A DNA stretch of 64,000 nt. Source: a bacterium. GTDB lineage: Bacteria > Bacillota > Bacilli > Lactobacillales > Streptococcaceae. The notes under the pieces are model-generated. The model made no database searches and was not told the origin of the DNA. It was given only the letters and a program-made list of their open reading frames with translations. Positions 1 through 9,917 of the stretch are shown piece after piece. The number at the start of each line of letters is the position of its first letter. Within the stretch, counting starts at the first letter, position 1. The translations under genes and the position numbers were made by a program. The stretch is taken from the NCBI GenBank assembly GCA_905221205.1, contig CAJNCG010000002.1:434001-498000 (forward strand), given 5' to 3'.

Positions 1-326
1 TAATCACCAACTAAGTTATTCTTAGCTAGAATTGGTTCTACAGCAACACGATCACCCACTTTAACACGAGTAACATCGCTTCCAACTTCTACGATTTCGC
101 CAGAAAATTCATGTCCCAGTGTCACCGGTGCTTTTTGACCAGAATAGACGTGCTCATCTGTTGGGATAAAGATAGGGCCATCTAAAAATTCGTGAAGGTC
201 AGTACCACAAATTCCTGTGAACTTAACTGCAACTTTTACTTGGTGCGGAAGTACTTCAGGAACTTCTACTTCTTGAATACGAACATCTTTCGCTGCATGC
301 CAGCGAGCAGCTTTCATTGTAGCCAT
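1..326 (-). CDS. Zinc-dependent alcohol / 2,3-butanediol dehydrogenase, N-terminal part (runs off the left edge)
   Basis: The first ~108 codons of a medium-chain dehydrogenase are visible. The GroES-like domain has the catalytic zinc ligands in GICGTDLHEF and the GHEFSGEI motif, followed by VKVGDRVAVEP. The DGPIFIPT-type insert after the first ligand is typical of (R,R)-butanediol dehydrogenases, which interconvert acetoin and butanediol with NAD(H), but other zinc alcohol dehydrogenases are possible. I chose the ATG at 326 because AAGGAG lies 8 bases upstream; an internal ATG at 317 (MKAARWH) is the alternative. A clear promoter with a catabolite site precedes it, so the gene is probably repressed by CcpA when glucose is present. 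The NAD-binding half is outside the window. Confidence 0.85.
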   Translation of the reverse strand, partial: MATMKAARWHAAKDVRIQEVEVPEVLPHQVKVAVKFTGICGTDLHEFLDGPIFIPTDEHVYSGQKAPVTLGHEFSGEIVEVGSDVTRVKVGDRVAVEPILAKNNLVGD

Positions 327-386
327 ATGAATAACTCCTTATTGTTGCGATTTTTAGTTTTCTTTTTTGGAAACTTTACATGTAAT

Positions 387-415
387 ATTGTAAACGCTTT
401 CTATTTATTTGTCAA
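387..415 (-). promoter_or_regulatory. Promoter of the dehydrogenase with a cre (CcpA) site in its spacer
   Basis: On the minus strand TTGACA (410-415) and TACAAT (387-392) are separated by exactly 17 bases. The spacer and -10 carry GAAAGCGTTTAC, matching the catabolite-responsive element core with one mismatch at the outer TG. CcpA bound here would block RNA polymerase directly. Seen: the motifs. Inferred: the regulation. Confidence 0.8.
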
Positions 416-443
416 GAAAAAAACCAACCTTAGGGCTGGTTTC
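414..443 (-). terminator. Rho-independent terminator of gatCAB
   Basis: Minus-strand hairpin AAACCAGCC / GGTTGGTTT followed by a T run, starting about 10 bases after the gatB stop. It overlaps the -35 of the next promoter. Confidence 0.85.
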
Positions 444-452
444 TTTTATATA

Positions 453-1895
453 TTAATCTTCTTTCAACTTCGCTAATTCCTGGGCAAGTAGTTTAAGGGC
501 AACTTGTGGGTTGGCTTGGCCTTTGGTTGCTTTCATAAGGAATCCTGTGAAGGCCTTGTCTGCATTGCGTTTGCCTGACTTGAAGTCGGCAACGGCTGCT
601 TCATTATCTGCGAAGACTTGATGGATGATTGGGATCAAGACATCTGGATCTGAGATTTGAACCATACCAGCTTTTTCTACGTATTCACGCGCACCACCGC
701 CATTTTTAGCCAGGTGGACAAAGACTTTCTTGGCAATCTTAGAAGAGATCGTGCCGTCTTCGATGATGGCAATCATTTCAACCAAGTTTTCTGGTGTCAA
801 TTCGATTTGTTCCAGTGTTTTACCTTCAGCGTTCAAGAACTGAGCAACTTCACCTTGGAGCCAGTTAGAGACTTGTTTGGCATCACCACCTAGGGCGACA
901 GCTTTTTCAAAGAAGTCAGAAGTGACCTTATTTGCAGTCAACTGGCTAGCATCGTAATCTGACAAGCCAAGGTCAGCAACGTAGCGTGCACGACGTTCTT
1001 TTGGAAACTCTGGCAATTCTGTACGCATTTCCTCAATCCACTCATCTGAGATTTCAAAGAGGGGTAGGTCTGGTTCTGGGAAGTAACGGTAGTCAGCAGC
1101 GCCTTCCTTAACACGCATGAGGATGGTTGCTTTGTTGGCTTCATCGTAACGGCGTGTTTCTTGGCGGATTTGACCACCTGAGCGAAGGATTTCAGCTTGG
1201 CGTTGGACTTCGTATTCGAGACCCTTACGAACGTTTGAGAAGGAGTTGAGGTTCTTCAACTCAGTCTTGGTACCGAATTTTTCTTGACCATAAGGACGAA
1301 GAGAGATGTTGGCATCCACACGCATCGAACCTTCTTCCATCTTAACGTCAGAAATGCCAGCGTACTGGATGACTTCCTTGAGGGCAGTCAGATAAGCGTA
1401 GGCTTCTTCTGGCGAACGCATGTCGGCTTCAGATACAATCTCAATTAAAGGCACCCCTTGGCGGTTGAGGTCAACGTAAGAGTAGCCATCTGTACCGTGG
1501 GTGTTTTTACCAGCGTCTTCCTCCAAGTGGGCGCGCTCGATACCGATTTTTTTAGTTGTACCGTCTTCTAGCTCCACTTCAATCCAGCCATTATAGCCGA
1601 TTGGCTCATCAAACTGAGAAATTTGGTAGGCTTTGGGATTATCAGGGTAGAAGTAGTTTTTGCGGTCAAAGTGCATCTTTTTGTGGATGTCCATATTGAG
1701 GGCAAGAGCTGCCTTGATACCGGCATCGACAACACCTTTATTGAGAACGGGTAGTACGCCTGGGAAAGACCAGTCAATCACGTTGGTGTTGGCATTTTGG
1801 TCATTTCCAAAGTGGGCAGAAGTAGGTGAGAAGATTTTTGAATTGGTGTTGAGCTCTACGTGGACTTCAAGTCCAATGACTGTTTCAAAGTTCAT
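453..1895 (-). CDS. gatB: Aspartyl/glutamyl-tRNA amidotransferase subunit B
   Basis: This 480-residue protein is the tRNA-binding and kinase subunit of the GatCAB complex, which converts mischarged Glu-tRNA(Gln) (and Asp-tRNA(Asn)) to the correct amide form in the cytoplasm. It begins [17 protein letters not shown] ([16 protein letters not shown]), contains the GatB signature region around residues 140-160 ([14 protein letters not shown]) and the C-terminal YqeY-like helical domain ending in [10 protein letters not shown]. Length matches the family. Its start overlaps the gatA stop by one base (TAATG), so the subunits are translationally coupled in the order C-A-B. Confidence 0.98.
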   Translation of the reverse strand: MNFETVIGLEVHVELNTNSKIFSPTSAHFGNDQNANTNVIDWSFPGVLPVLNKGVVDAGIKAALALNMDIHKKMHFDRKNYFYPDNPKAYQISQFDEPIGYNGWIEVELEDGTTKKIGIERAHLEEDAGKNTHGTDGYSYVDLNRQGVPLIEIVSEADMRSPEEAYAYLTALKEVIQYAGISDVKMEEGSMRVDANISLRPYGQEKFGTKTELKNLNSFSNVRKGLEYEVQRQAEILRSGGQIRQETRRYDEANKATILMRVKEGAADYRYFPEPDLPLFEISDEWIEEMRTELPEFPKERRARYVADLGLSDYDASQLTANKVTSDFFEKAVALGGDAKQVSNWLQGEVAQFLNAEGKTLEQIELTPENLVEMIAIIEDGTISSKIAKKVFVHLAKNGGGAREYVEKAGMVQISDPDVLIPIIHQVFADNEAAVADFKSGKRNADKAFTGFLMKATKGQANPQVALKLLAQELAKLKED

Positions 1896-3361
1896 TAGTT
1901 GTCACCTCCAAAAATCACGGGTTGTTGTTTGTGGTAGTCTGTTGTTGCTTCAAAGGCAGCAGCAACTTGGTAAATAGTCTCTTCTGAGTACTTAGGACCG
2001 ATCAATTGCAGACCGACTGGTAGACCTTGAGAGAATCCAGCAGGAATCGAAATCCCTGGGAGACCAGCCAAGTTGACTGGGATAGTCAAGAGGTCAGCCA
2101 AGTACATGGCAACTGGGTCATGGTTGAGTGAGTCCAAGTCATAAGCAACACTAGGAGCAGTTGGTCCCAAAATCAAGTCATAATCCGCAAAGACTTTTTC
2201 AAAATCTTGGATGATGAGGGTACGAACCTGTCCAGCTTTCTTGTAGTAGGCATCGTAGTAACCTGATGAAAGGCTGAAAGTACCTAGCATGATACGACGT
2301 TTTACCTCTTCACCGAAACCTTGGCTACGGCTGTTTACATAGATTTCGTCAAGATTCGTCGCATCCTCTGCGCGGTAGCCGTAACGGATACCGTCAAAAC
2401 GTTGCAAGTTTGATGAGGCTTCTGATGAAGCGATGATGTAGTAAACGGCAACACCATATTTAGAGTGAGGAAGGCTGACTTCTTCGACGATAGCACCAAG
2501 TTTTTCAAAGTGTTTGGCTGCGTTCAAGATTGTTTCCTTAACCTCTGGGTCAATCCCTTCACCAAGGTATTCCTTAGGCAAAGCAATTTTCATGCCCTTG
2601 ATGTCTTGACCAATTTTTGAAGTAAAGTCGGCAATGCGGACAGGGGCAGAAGTAGAGTCTTTGGCATCTTCGCTAGCAATAGCGTTGAGCAAGAGAGCAT
2701 TTTCCTTAACAGTAGGAGCAAAAGGTCCAATTTGGTCAAGGGAGCTACCGAAGGCAATGAGACCGAAACGTGAAACAGTTCCGTAGGTTGGTTTGAGACC
2801 AACAATCCCGTTGAAGGCAGCAGGTTGGCGGATAGAACCACCGGTATCAGAACCCAGTGACAAGCGGACTTGCCCTGAGGCTACAGCTGCGGCTGAACCA
2901 CTTGATGAGCCACCAGGAACCTTGCTGTGGTCCCAAGCATTTTTAGTGGCACCGTAGTGAGAAGTCTCACCAGAACCACCCATGGCAAATTCGTCCATGT
3001 TGGTTTTCCCAACGACAATCATACCTTTGGCTTTTGCATTGGAAACGGCTGTCGCGTCAAAGATTGGCTCGTAGTTGTAGAGCATTTTTGAGGCAGCGGT
3101 TGTGAGAATACCGTCTGTAGAGATATTATCCTTAACAGCAAGCGGAACTCCTGAAAGGACATTATCAGCGTCAATTCCAGCTTTATCAATAGCTTTGGCT
3201 TGAGCAAGGGCTTGCTCTTCAGCGATTGTGACGAAAGCGTTGATAGCTGTCTCGCGAGATTGGATATCTTCAAGTGTTGCTTGGGTTAATTCAGTTGCAG
3301 AAATTTCCTTAGAGACAAGGAGATTGTGCAAGTCTTCAATAGTTTTGTTATTAAAAGTCAT
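1895..3361 (-). CDS. gatA: Glutamyl-tRNA(Gln) amidotransferase subunit A
   Basis: The 488-residue amidase-signature subunit releases ammonia from glutamine for the GatB reaction. The Ser-cis-Ser-Lys machinery is visible: Lys in [10 protein letters not shown] (about residue 73), and the glycine/serine-rich signature [15 protein letters not shown] (about 149-163) followed by [14 protein letters not shown], which holds the catalytic Ser. The start overlaps the gatC stop by one base. Full length and typical of the family. Confidence 0.98.
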   Translation of the reverse strand: MTFNNKTIEDLHNLLVSKEISATELTQATLEDIQSRETAINAFVTIAEEQALAQAKAIDKAGIDADNVLSGVPLAVKDNISTDGILTTAASKMLYNYEPIFDATAVSNAKAKGMIVVGKTNMDEFAMGGSGETSHYGATKNAWDHSKVPGGSSSGSAAAVASGQVRLSLGSDTGGSIRQPAAFNGIVGLKPTYGTVSRFGLIAFGSSLDQIGPFAPTVKENALLLNAIASEDAKDSTSAPVRIADFTSKIGQDIKGMKIALPKEYLGEGIDPEVKETILNAAKHFEKLGAIVEEVSLPHSKYGVAVYYIIASSEASSNLQRFDGIRYGYRAEDATNLDEIYVNSRSQGFGEEVKRRIMLGTFSLSSGYYDAYYKKAGQVRTLIIQDFEKVFADYDLILGPTAPSVAYDLDSLNHDPVAMYLADLLTIPVNLAGLPGISIPAGFSQGLPVGLQLIGPKYSEETIYQVAAAFEATTDYHKQQPVIFGGDN

Positions 3362-3663
3362 TAGGCATCTCCTCCATCGTCTAGAATAGCTGGTACCTTG
3401 ATATAGTAGTTGTCTTTTTCAGGTACGTTTTTAAACAGGCGATCACGGTCTGTTCCTTCTTCGGCCACATCAGGGCGGAGCACAGTCTTGCGGTCAGCCA
3501 TGGTAGTAGTAGGTGCGACACCAGTAGTGTCGACTTCGCCCAGCAATTCAACCATGTCTACAATCTTAGACAAGGTGGTCGCAAAGGCAGCAGTTTCTTC
3601 TTCAGAGAATCTTAATTTTGAAAGATTGGCAACGTGTGTTACCTCTTCTTGCGTAATTTTCAT
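3361..3663 (-). CDS. gatC: Glutamyl-tRNA(Gln) amidotransferase subunit C
   Basis: This 100-residue protein begins [21 protein letters not shown] and has the GatC pattern of an N-terminal helix pair and an extended C-terminus ([19 protein letters not shown]). GatC wraps around GatA and stabilises the complex. The frame stays open upstream to 4062, but that stretch is low-complexity, Phe-rich and crosses the divergent prfC promoter; the ATG at 3663 has AAAGGA upstream and fits the usual family length, so it is used here. First gene of gatCAB. Confidence 0.96.
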   Translation of the reverse strand: MKITQEEVTHVANLSKLRFSEEETAAFATTLSKIVDMVELLGEVDTTGVAPTTTMADRKTVLRPDVAEEGTDRDRLFKNVPEKDNYYIKVPAILDDGGDA

Positions 3664-3757
3664 CTTGCATCCTTTCGTGAAATGATGATTTTTAGTCTGT
3701 TCTATTTTACCATATTTTCCTATAAATAAGGGAGGGATAAGTGAAAAGAAATAGAAA

Positions 3758-3786
3758 TTGAAAAAAATGCTAAAATCCGATATAAT
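3758..3786 (+). promoter_or_regulatory. prfC promoter
   Basis: TTGAAA (3758-3763), a 17-base spacer and a perfect TATAAT (3781-3786), about 90 bases before prfC. The leader between is A-rich without an obvious hairpin. Confidence 0.8.
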
Positions 3787-3876
3787 GGAGTGTTGAAAGG
3801 AATGGTAAAATCCAATGTAGAAATCATTCTTAGCTATTGAACCAACTAAAAATAGAGAATCAAAGAAAGAGAACTT

Positions 3877-5421
3877 ATGAATATTCAAGAAGAAATTAAG
3901 AAACGTCGTACCTTTGCCATCATCTCTCACCCGGACGCGGGGAAAACAACTATTACTGAGCAATTGCTCTACTTTGGAGGCGAGATTCGTGAGGCTGGTA
4001 CCGTAAAAGGAAAGAAAACTGGAACTTTTGCCAAGTCTGACTGGATGGATATCGAGAAACAACGTGGGATTTCGGTGACTTCATCTGTTATGCAGTTTGA
4101 CTACGATGGCAAGCGCGTGAATATCCTAGACACGCCCGGACACGAGGACTTCTCAGAAGATACCTATCGTACCTTGATGGCGGTGGATGCTGCGGTCATG
4201 GTCGTGGATTCTGCCAAGGGTATTGAGGCCCAAACCAAGAAATTGTTTGAGGTTGTGAAACACCGTGGAATTCCTGTCTTTACCTTTATGAACAAGCTAG
4301 ACCGTGATGGACGTGAGCCACTGGACCTCTTGCAAGAATTAGAAGAAGTCTTGGGCATTGCTAGCTATCCGATGAACTGGCCAATAGGTATGGGTAAAGC
4401 CTTTGAGGGCTTGTATGACCTCTATAACCAACGCTTGGAACTTTACAAGGGGGATGAGCGTTTTGCTAGTCTAGAAGATGGAGACAAACTCTTTGGAAGC
4501 AATCCTTTTTACGAGCAAGTCAAGGATGATATTGAGCTTTTAAATGAAGCTGGAAATGAGTTTTCAGAGGAAGCTATTCTGGATGGAGAATTGACACCTG
4601 TCTTCTTCGGTTCAGCCCTGACAAACTTTGGTGTGCAGACCTTCCTTGAGACTTTCCTCAAGTTTGCTCCAGAACCACATGGGCATAAGAAAACAGATGG
4701 CGAAATTGTGGATCCTTACGACAAGGATTTCTCAGGATTTGTCTTTAAAATCCAAGCCAACATGGACCCTCGTCACCGTGACCGTATTGCCTTTGTCCGT
4801 ATCGTATCGGGTGAATTTGAGCGTGGTATGAGCGTCAATCTGCCTCGTACTGGTAAGGGGGCCAAACTGTCGAATGTGACTCAGTTTATGGCGGAAAGCC
4901 GTGAAAATGTCACTAATGCCGTGGCAGGTGATATTATCGGGGTTTACGATACCGGTACTTATCAGGTTGGGGACACTTTGACAGTTGGAAAAAACAAGTT
5001 TGAATTTGAACCATTGCCAACCTTTACTCCTGAAATTTTCATGAAAGTTTCTGCTAAGAACGTCATGAAGCAAAAATCCTTCCACAAAGGGATTGAGCAA
5101 TTGGTGCAAGAAGGAGCTATTCAGCTTTATAAGAATTACCAAACAGGCGAGTACATGCTGGGAGCTGTTGGTCAACTTCAGTTTGAAGTCTTTAAGCACC
5201 GTATGGAAGGCGAGTACAACGCTGAAGTCGTTATGAGCCCAATGGGGAAAAAGACTGTTCGTTGGATTAAACCAGAGGACTTGGATGAACGGATGTCATC
5301 AAGCCGCAATATCTTAGCCAAAGACCGTTTTGACCAACCAGTCTTCCTCTTTGAAAACGACTTTGCCCTTCGCTGGTTTGCGGACAAGTATCCAGATGTA
5401 GAATTAGAAGAGAAGATGTAG
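3877..5421 (+). CDS. prfC: Peptide chain release factor 3
   Basis: RF3 is the translational GTPase that removes RF1/RF2 from the ribosome after peptide release. The 514-residue protein has the G motifs in order: G1 SHPDAGKTT (about 18-26), the G2 region around RGISVTSS, G3 DTPGHEDF (about 86-93) and G4 NKLDRD (about 140-145), followed by the EF-Tu-like domain II and the C-terminal RF3 domain. Length and motifs match the family. It stands alone, divergent from gatCAB. Confidence 0.98.
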   Translation: MNIQEEIKKRRTFAIISHPDAGKTTITEQLLYFGGEIREAGTVKGKKTGTFAKSDWMDIEKQRGISVTSSVMQFDYDGKRVNILDTPGHEDFSEDTYRTLMAVDAAVMVVDSAKGIEAQTKKLFEVVKHRGIPVFTFMNKLDRDGREPLDLLQELEEVLGIASYPMNWPIGMGKAFEGLYDLYNQRLELYKGDERFASLEDGDKLFGSNPFYEQVKDDIELLNEAGNEFSEEAILDGELTPVFFGSALTNFGVQTFLETFLKFAPEPHGHKKTDGEIVDPYDKDFSGFVFKIQANMDPRHRDRIAFVRIVSGEFERGMSVNLPRTGKGAKLSNVTQFMAESRENVTNAVAGDIIGVYDTGTYQVGDTLTVGKNKFEFEPLPTFTPEIFMKVSAKNVMKQKSFHKGIEQLVQEGAIQLYKNYQTGEYMLGAVGQLQFEVFKHRMEGEYNAEVVMSPMGKKTVRWIKPEDLDERMSSSRNILAKDRFDQPVFLFENDFALRWFADKYPDVELEEKM

Positions 5422-5429
5422 ATCGCCAA

Positions 5430-5461
5430 AGTTACTTGATTGTGTAACAATCTAAGTAACT
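5430..5461 (+). other. Near-perfect hairpin just after prfC
   Basis: GTTACTT and AAGTAAC flank ATTGT-GTA-ACAAT, giving a nearly perfect 13-bp palindrome ten bases after the prfC stop. It has no T tract, so it is not a classical terminator. Its right half is also the start of the tandem repeat described next; the second repeat copy has lost the left arm. Confidence 0.6.
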
Positions 5462-5830
5462 AACGCCAAGTTTCTATCGAACTTGGCTAGGCGCTCCACT
5501 AGTAAAGTTTTACGAATATTATTGATTCGTAAAACTTTACGTCGTAACGGCTAGTGAGTTGTCTAGCTAACTGCCTCACTAACTACGTTTAGCAAATGAA
5601 ATCGCTTTGCCAAACTCCGTGTCGTAGTTCAGTAAATTTATTTGATAGTGCAACAATCTAAGTAACTAATGCTAAGTTTCTAAGGAAATTGGCTAGAATC
5701 TCCACTATGAAAAGTCTACGAATGATATTGATTCGTGGGCTTTTCTGTCATAAGGGAAAGGAAGCGAACTAGCTAACTGCCTCACTAACTATGTTTGGCA
5801 AATAGAATCGATTCCCAAAACTCCGTGTCG
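5436..5830. repeat. Tandem 206-bp repeat, two diverged copies with conserved hairpins
   Basis: Copy 1 (5436-5624) and copy 2 (5642-5830) align at a constant offset of 206 bases. Shared blocks include CAATCTAAGTAACTAA, CTAGCTAACTGCCTCACTAACTA and CTCCGTGTCG. Between them lie hairpins whose sequences differ but still pair: in copy 1 AAAGTTTTACGAAT pairs perfectly with its mate; in copy 2 AAAGTCTACGAAT pairs using G-T wobbles. No plausible coding frame was found. Function unknown; see findings. It is not a BOX element. Confidence 0.75.
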
Positions 5831-5946
5831 TGTGTAATATGACAGTAAGATATACTGTATCTTATTTCAACTTCCCGTGGACAAGATGCTAAATTATATA
5901 GCTTATTCGTCCTATTACTAACCTTTATGGTGATAACTTACAAATA
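5831..5946. other. Non-coding spacer with two further small hairpins
   Basis: No gene is visible. AAGATA-TACTG-TATCTT lies near 5848-5864 and a longer imperfect stem (GGAC...GCTA / TAGC...GTCC) at about 5879-5912. They may be worn remnants of the same repeat family. Confidence 0.4.
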
Positions 5947-5947
5947 A

Positions 5948-5996
5948 AAGAAAACTTCAGATATTCACTTTTGGTGATTGGTCTGAAGTTTTCTTT
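5948..5996. terminator. Bidirectional terminator between prfC block and the FUSC gene
   Basis: AAGAAAACTTCAGA (5948-5961) pairs with TCTGAAGTTTTCTT (5982-5995), with a smaller TCAC/GTGA stem in the loop and T tracts on both strands. It directly follows the stop codon of the minus-strand gene. Confidence 0.85.
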
Positions 5997-5997
5997 T

Positions 5998-6951
5998 TTA
6001 CTGTCCATATTTCTGGTAAAAGTCAACTTTTACCTGGATGAAGGTTTTGGCTTCGCGTAGGAGTTGAAGAAGTGTGGCGCGGGTTTCAAATTCTTCTCTT
6101 GTCTTGGGGAGACTGCGGTTCCGGAAGACTTCTAGATAGCGTTCAATTTCATCTAGCAAATCAGAAGCAGGATTGGTCTGGCTCAGTTGACCTGCAATTT
6201 TTGAAAAGAGCTGCGCTAAAATCAAGCTTTCACTGGCAGCTAGGTGACAGGTGTTGATTTGTTGGGCCATGTTTCGTAGGATGCGACTTTGTCGCTGTCT
6301 CATCTCAAAGTAGTGAATATGGTAATCTGTCTGGTGAAAGAGGTGGTCTGAGTGATCCAAATAGACCAGTCTGAGGGCTTCTTCCAAAAGGGTGTCTAAT
6401 TCTTCAACCAGTTGTGCTCGGTTGCGTCCATCCCCTCTGGATAAATAATATTTGAAGCGTTGGAGGATATCTTTTAACTTTTCTTCTACCAATGTGTGGT
6501 AATGCTGGATTTCCTCTTCTCGTGAAGGCATGTAGAGATTGACTAGTAAAGCAAATCCTGTACCGATCGCAAAGAGAAGGAATTCATTAAATAGAAGGTC
6601 TGGTGAGGTTGATTCTTGAACCAGTAGATGGCTCACCAAAACAGTGCTTGGTGTGATGCCAATTTCCCAGCCCATCTTATAGGCTAGAGGCACGTAGAGG
6701 ACAAGATAGAGGCCAAGGCTCCAGATATGAAATCCGCTCAAGTGAAAAGCCAGGACACCGATAGCTAGAGCTAGAAGCATGGAAAAGAGTCGATTGCGGG
6801 CCAGTTTTAAAGTGCTTCTACGAGTATCGGATAGGCTCAAGAGGGCGATAATTCCAGCCGAAACTGCGGAAGAAAGATTGAGAAAATAAGCAAGAAGACA
6901 GGCAAGACAGGTGGCTAAGATGAGCTTAGTCGTACGTTGGCTAATAGACAT
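5998..6951 (-). CDS. FUSC / DUF939-type aromatic acid exporter family membrane protein
   Basis: The 317-residue protein has an N-terminal half made of closely spaced hydrophobic segments (LILATCLACLLAYFL, AGIIALLSL, MLLALAIGVLAF, LGLYLVLYVPLAY, EFLLFAIGTGFALLVNLYM) and a soluble helical C-terminal half with many Leu, Glu and Arg. This is the arrangement of the ArAE_1 (DUF939) family of putative aromatic-acid exporters. The substrate is unknown. It lies alone on the minus strand downstream of sstT. Confidence 0.75.
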   Translation of the reverse strand: MSISQRTTKLILATCLACLLAYFLNLSSAVSAGIIALLSLSDTRRSTLKLARNRLFSMLLALAIGVLAFHLSGFHIWSLGLYLVLYVPLAYKMGWEIGITPSTVLVSHLLVQESTSPDLLFNEFLLFAIGTGFALLVNLYMPSREEEIQHYHTLVEEKLKDILQRFKYYLSRGDGRNRAQLVEELDTLLEEALRLVYLDHSDHLFHQTDYHIHYFEMRQRQSRILRNMAQQINTCHLAASESLILAQLFSKIAGQLSQTNPASDLLDEIERYLEVFRNRSLPKTREEFETRATLLQLLREAKTFIQVKVDFYQKYGQ

Positions 6952-6985
6952 AAGAATTTCCTAATAAGACTAGAATAAAAGCGGA

Positions 6986-7014
6986 AAAGACAAGACCTGA
7001 GCAGGCTTGTCTTT
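6986..7014 (-). terminator. sstT terminator
   Basis: AAAGACAAG / CTTGTCTTT stem on the minus strand just after the sstT stop, with a short T-rich tail. Confidence 0.7.
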
Positions 7015-7019
7015 ATAGA

Positions 7020-8225
7020 TTATTTTTTACGGGCTGCTGCGTATTCGGCAACGGCAGTAAAGAGAACGTCTGTAGAAGAGTTGAGGGCTGTTTCACACGA
7101 GTCTTGGATGACCCCAATCACAAAACCAACTCCGACAACTTGCATAGCAATATCGTTAGAAATACCGAAAAGGCTACAAGCAACTGGGATAAGAAGGAGG
7201 GAACCTCCCGCAATACCAGAAGCACCACAGGCTGAGATAGCTGCTACCACACTGAGGACAAAGGCTGTTGCAAAGTCAACAGGGATTCCAAGAGTATTTA
7301 CTGCAGCAAGAGTCAAAACGTTAATAGTAATCGCTGCCCCCGCCATGTTGATAGTAGAACCAAGTGGGATAGAAACAGAATAGGTATCTGGATCCAGTCC
7401 AAGGTCGTGACAAAGTTTCATGTTGACAGGGATGTTAGCCGCAGAACTACGAGTGAAGAAGGCTGTCACACCGCTGACACGCAAACATTTCCAAACGAGG
7501 GGATAAGGATTTCTCTTCATAAAGAGGAAGGCAATTAGCGGATTGATTACTAGGGCTACAAAGAACATGGTGGTAACTAAGAGGGCAAGCAAGATTCCAT
7601 AGTTGGCTAGGCTGCCGATTCCCTTATCAGAGATGGTTTTGAAGACAAGACCAAGGATACCAAATGGTGCTAGGTTGATGATCCACTCGACAATTTTAGA
7701 AGTCACATCAGCTATGGTATTCAACAATTCTTTACTATTTTTGCTGGCCTCTCTCATGGCAATCCCGAAAACAACTGCCCAAGATAGGATACCGATGTAG
7801 TTGGCTGTAACAAGGGCATTGACTGGATTGTCGACGAGTTTGAGCAAGAGGTTGCTGAGGACTTGTCCAATCCCATCTGGTGGTGCAATTTCTGTATTGG
7901 CACTATTTAAGGTAATTTCAACAGGGACAATAAAGCTTGCTAAGACAGCAACCAGAGCAGCTGCGAAGGTTCCTACTAGGTAAAGGAAGATAACCGTTTT
8001 CATGTTGCTATCTTGCCCCTTTTTATGTTGGGAAAGGGCATTGGCAACGAGGGCAAAGACTAAAATCGGTGCGATGGCTTTGAGGCCACCAACAAAGAGA
8101 TCTCCGAGTAGGCCAATTCCTGAAATGTTAGGAAGTGTCAGTCCTAGGATACCTCCACAAAGCATACCAATCAAAATGCGTTTGATCAGGCTTGCCTTAT
8201 TCCAAGCATGAATGATTTTTTTCAT
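7020..8225 (-). CDS. sstT: Serine/threonine:sodium symporter
   Basis: The 401-residue member of the dicarboxylate/amino acid:cation (DAACS) symporter family imports serine and threonine with sodium. It has the re-entrant serine-rich loop [11 protein letters not shown] (about 258-268), the [12 protein letters not shown] motif (about 286-297) and the [14 protein letters not shown]-terminal substrate-site motif, with eight or so hydrophobic segments. It starts [10 protein letters not shown] with a good ribosome site (AAAGGAGATTG). Confidence 0.95.
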   Translation of the reverse strand: MKKIIHAWNKASLIKRILIGMLCGGILGLTLPNISGIGLLGDLFVGGLKAIAPILVFALVANALSQHKKGQDSNMKTVIFLYLVGTFAAALVAVLASFIVPVEITLNSANTEIAPPDGIGQVLSNLLLKLVDNPVNALVTANYIGILSWAVVFGIAMREASKNSKELLNTIADVTSKIVEWIINLAPFGILGLVFKTISDKGIGSLANYGILLALLVTTMFFVALVINPLIAFLFMKRNPYPLVWKCLRVSGVTAFFTRSSAANIPVNMKLCHDLGLDPDTYSVSIPLGSTINMAGAAITINVLTLAAVNTLGIPVDFATAFVLSVVAAISACGASGIAGGSLLLIPVACSLFGISNDIAMQVVGVGFVIGVIQDSCETALNSSTDVLFTAVAEYAAARKK

Positions 8226-8376
8226 AACAATCTCCTTTGTTGTGTAATGTTTATGATTATAGTATAAATATGAGCTAAAATCAAGAATTTTCTGTCTATT
8301 TTGGCTATTATTTTTGAATATTTATGGAGATTCATCACTTGTGAAAGTATGGTATAATAAATGAAAGGAGTTTTCT

Positions 8377-8943
8377 ATGCAAGAATTTTTTCAAACCTAC
8401 CTCAACAAGCTTGATATAACAACGATTATTGAGAATATCTTAACCAAGTTAATTTCTCTGTTATTTCTATTTTTGATATTTTACATAGCTAAGAAACTGC
8501 TCCATACTATGGTGCAGAGAATTGTCAAACCTTCTCTAAAAATGTCTCGTCATGATGTTGGGCGTCAGAAAACCATCTCACGTTTATTAGAGAATGTGTT
8601 TAATTATACCCTTTATTTCTTTTTGCTTTACTGTATCTTGTCTATTTTAGGGTTGCCAGTTTCAAGTTTACTGGCAGGTGCTGGGATTGCTGGGGTGGCT
8701 ATTGGTATGGGAGCCCAAGGTTTTCTGTCTGATGTTATCAATGGCTTCTTCATCCTCTTTGAACGTCAACTGGATGTGGGAGATGAGGTTGTTCTGACAA
8801 ATGGGCCAATTACTGTATCGGGCAAGGTTGTCAGCGTCGGCATTCGGACAACGCAACTCAGGGGTGATGATCAGGTTCTACACTTCGTTCCCAATCGGAA
8901 TATCACCGTCGTCAGCAATTTCTCTCGGACAGACCAGGCCTGA
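8377..8943 (+). CDS. Small mechanosensitive ion channel of the MscS family
   Basis: The 188-residue protein has two or three membrane helices, the glycine/alanine-rich pore helix (GAGIAGVAIGMGAQGFLSDVINGFFILFE-type, residues ~105-133) and the beta domain (VGDEVVLTNGPITVSGKVVSVGIRTT...). It stops at HFVPNRNITVVSNFSRTDQA, so the C-terminal vestibule domain of E. coli MscS (286 residues) is missing. It would release solutes on hypo-osmotic shock. An extended -10 (TGGTATAAT, near 8351) and GAAAGGAG precede it. Downstream corA has its own promoter. Confidence 0.85.
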   Translation: MQEFFQTYLNKLDITTIIENILTKLISLLFLFLIFYIAKKLLHTMVQRIVKPSLKMSRHDVGRQKTISRLLENVFNYTLYFFLLYCILSILGLPVSSLLAGAGIAGVAIGMGAQGFLSDVINGFFILFERQLDVGDEVVLTNGPITVSGKVVSVGIRTTQLRGDDQVLHFVPNRNITVVSNFSRTDQA

Positions 8944-8957
8944 AATTTTAGCAGATT

Positions 8958-8968
8958 TATGGTATAAT
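8958..8968 (+). promoter_or_regulatory. Extended -10 promoter for corA operon
   Basis: TATGGTATAAT is an extended -10 (TGG-TATAAT), about 30 bases before the corA start; no good -35 is visible. An almost identical sequence precedes the MscS gene. Confidence 0.6.
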
Positions 8969-8994
8969 AGAAAGAGTTTGGTAAAGGAGAGAAA

Positions 8995-9903
8995 ATGTTT
9001 TTAGAAAAACGGTTGGGCAATGGCTGTGCCTGGATTAACCTAGATTTGGACAAGTTGAAAAAACTAGAAGACCTTTCAGAAATCTACGGTTTGGACAAGG
9101 AAACCATTGAGTACGCACTGGATAGGAATGAGCGTGCCCACATGGATTATCACCGTGAAAATGGGACTGTGACCTTTATCTACAATGTCTTGAACTTGAA
9201 GAAGGACAAGGAATATTACGAAGCCTTTCCCATGACCTTTATCGTGGAACATCGTCGCCTGATTACCATTAGTAATACCAAGAACGCCTATGTCATTGAA
9301 CAGATGACCCGTTATCTGGAGAGTCATGACACGCTTTCGATTTACAAGTTTCTCTTTGCCAGTCTGGAAATCATCAGCAATGCCTACTACCCTGTCATCG
9401 AGCAGATGGACAAGAGTAAGGATGAGGTCAATGGCCTCTTGCGTCAGCGGACGACCAAGAAAAACCTTTTTGCCCTTTCCGACTTGGAAACCGGTATGGT
9501 TTACCTTACTGCGGCTGCTAAGCAAAATCGCATGTTGCTAGAGCATATCCAAGGGCATGCCCTCTATCGCAGTTTTAACGAGATTGAGAGAGAGCAGTTT
9601 GATGATGCCATGATTGAAGCTCATCAGCTGGTGTCCATGACAGATTTGATTTCTCAAGTTCTCCAACAACTATCAGCATCTTACAACAACATCCTAAACA
9701 ATAACCTGAATGATAATTTGACAACCTTGACCATCATTTCAGTCCTGCTAGCAGTTTTGGCAGTCGTGACAGGCTTTTTCGGAATGAATGTCCCCCTACC
9801 TTTAACAGATGAGCCCCATGCTTGGCTCTACATCAGCTTGGCCAGTGCAGGTTTGTGGATTGTCCTATCATTGTTGCTAAGGAAAATTGCGAAAAAAAGT
9901 TAA
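8995..9903 (+). CDS. corA: CorA family divalent cation (magnesium) transporter
   Basis: The 302-residue protein has a large cytoplasmic N-terminal domain and two C-terminal membrane helices, with the signature GMN in GFFGMNVPLP at the end of the first helix (about residue 262) and a short periplasm-facing loop. It forms a pentameric channel for Mg2+ in the cytoplasmic membrane. The AAAGGAGAGAAA ribosome site supports the start. yqeG follows 14 bases downstream and may be co-transcribed. Confidence 0.93.
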   Translation: MFLEKRLGNGCAWINLDLDKLKKLEDLSEIYGLDKETIEYALDRNERAHMDYHRENGTVTFIYNVLNLKKDKEYYEAFPMTFIVEHRRLITISNTKNAYVIEQMTRYLESHDTLSIYKFLFASLEIISNAYYPVIEQMDKSKDEVNGLLRQRTTKKNLFALSDLETGMVYLTAAAKQNRMLLEHIQGHALYRSFNEIEREQFDDAMIEAHQLVSMTDLISQVLQQLSASYNNILNNNLNDNLTTLTIISVLLAVLAVVTGFFGMNVPLPLTDEPHAWLYISLASAGLWIVLSLLLRKIAKKS

Positions 9904-9917
9904 GAAAAGGAGCCAGA

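Noticed and set aside
3664-4062. Upstream extension of gatC to a 233-residue protein
   Set aside because: The extra part is Phe-rich low complexity, crosses the divergent prfC promoter and is not found in GatC; ATG 3663 has a ribosome site.
5422-5946. CRISPR or BOX array after prfC
   Set aside because: Only two long diverged units, no short identical repeats with spacers, and no BOX subunit sequence.
7081-8211. Plus-strand reading frames opposite sstT
   Set aside because: They mirror the codon structure of sstT and have no ribosome sites or recognisable products.
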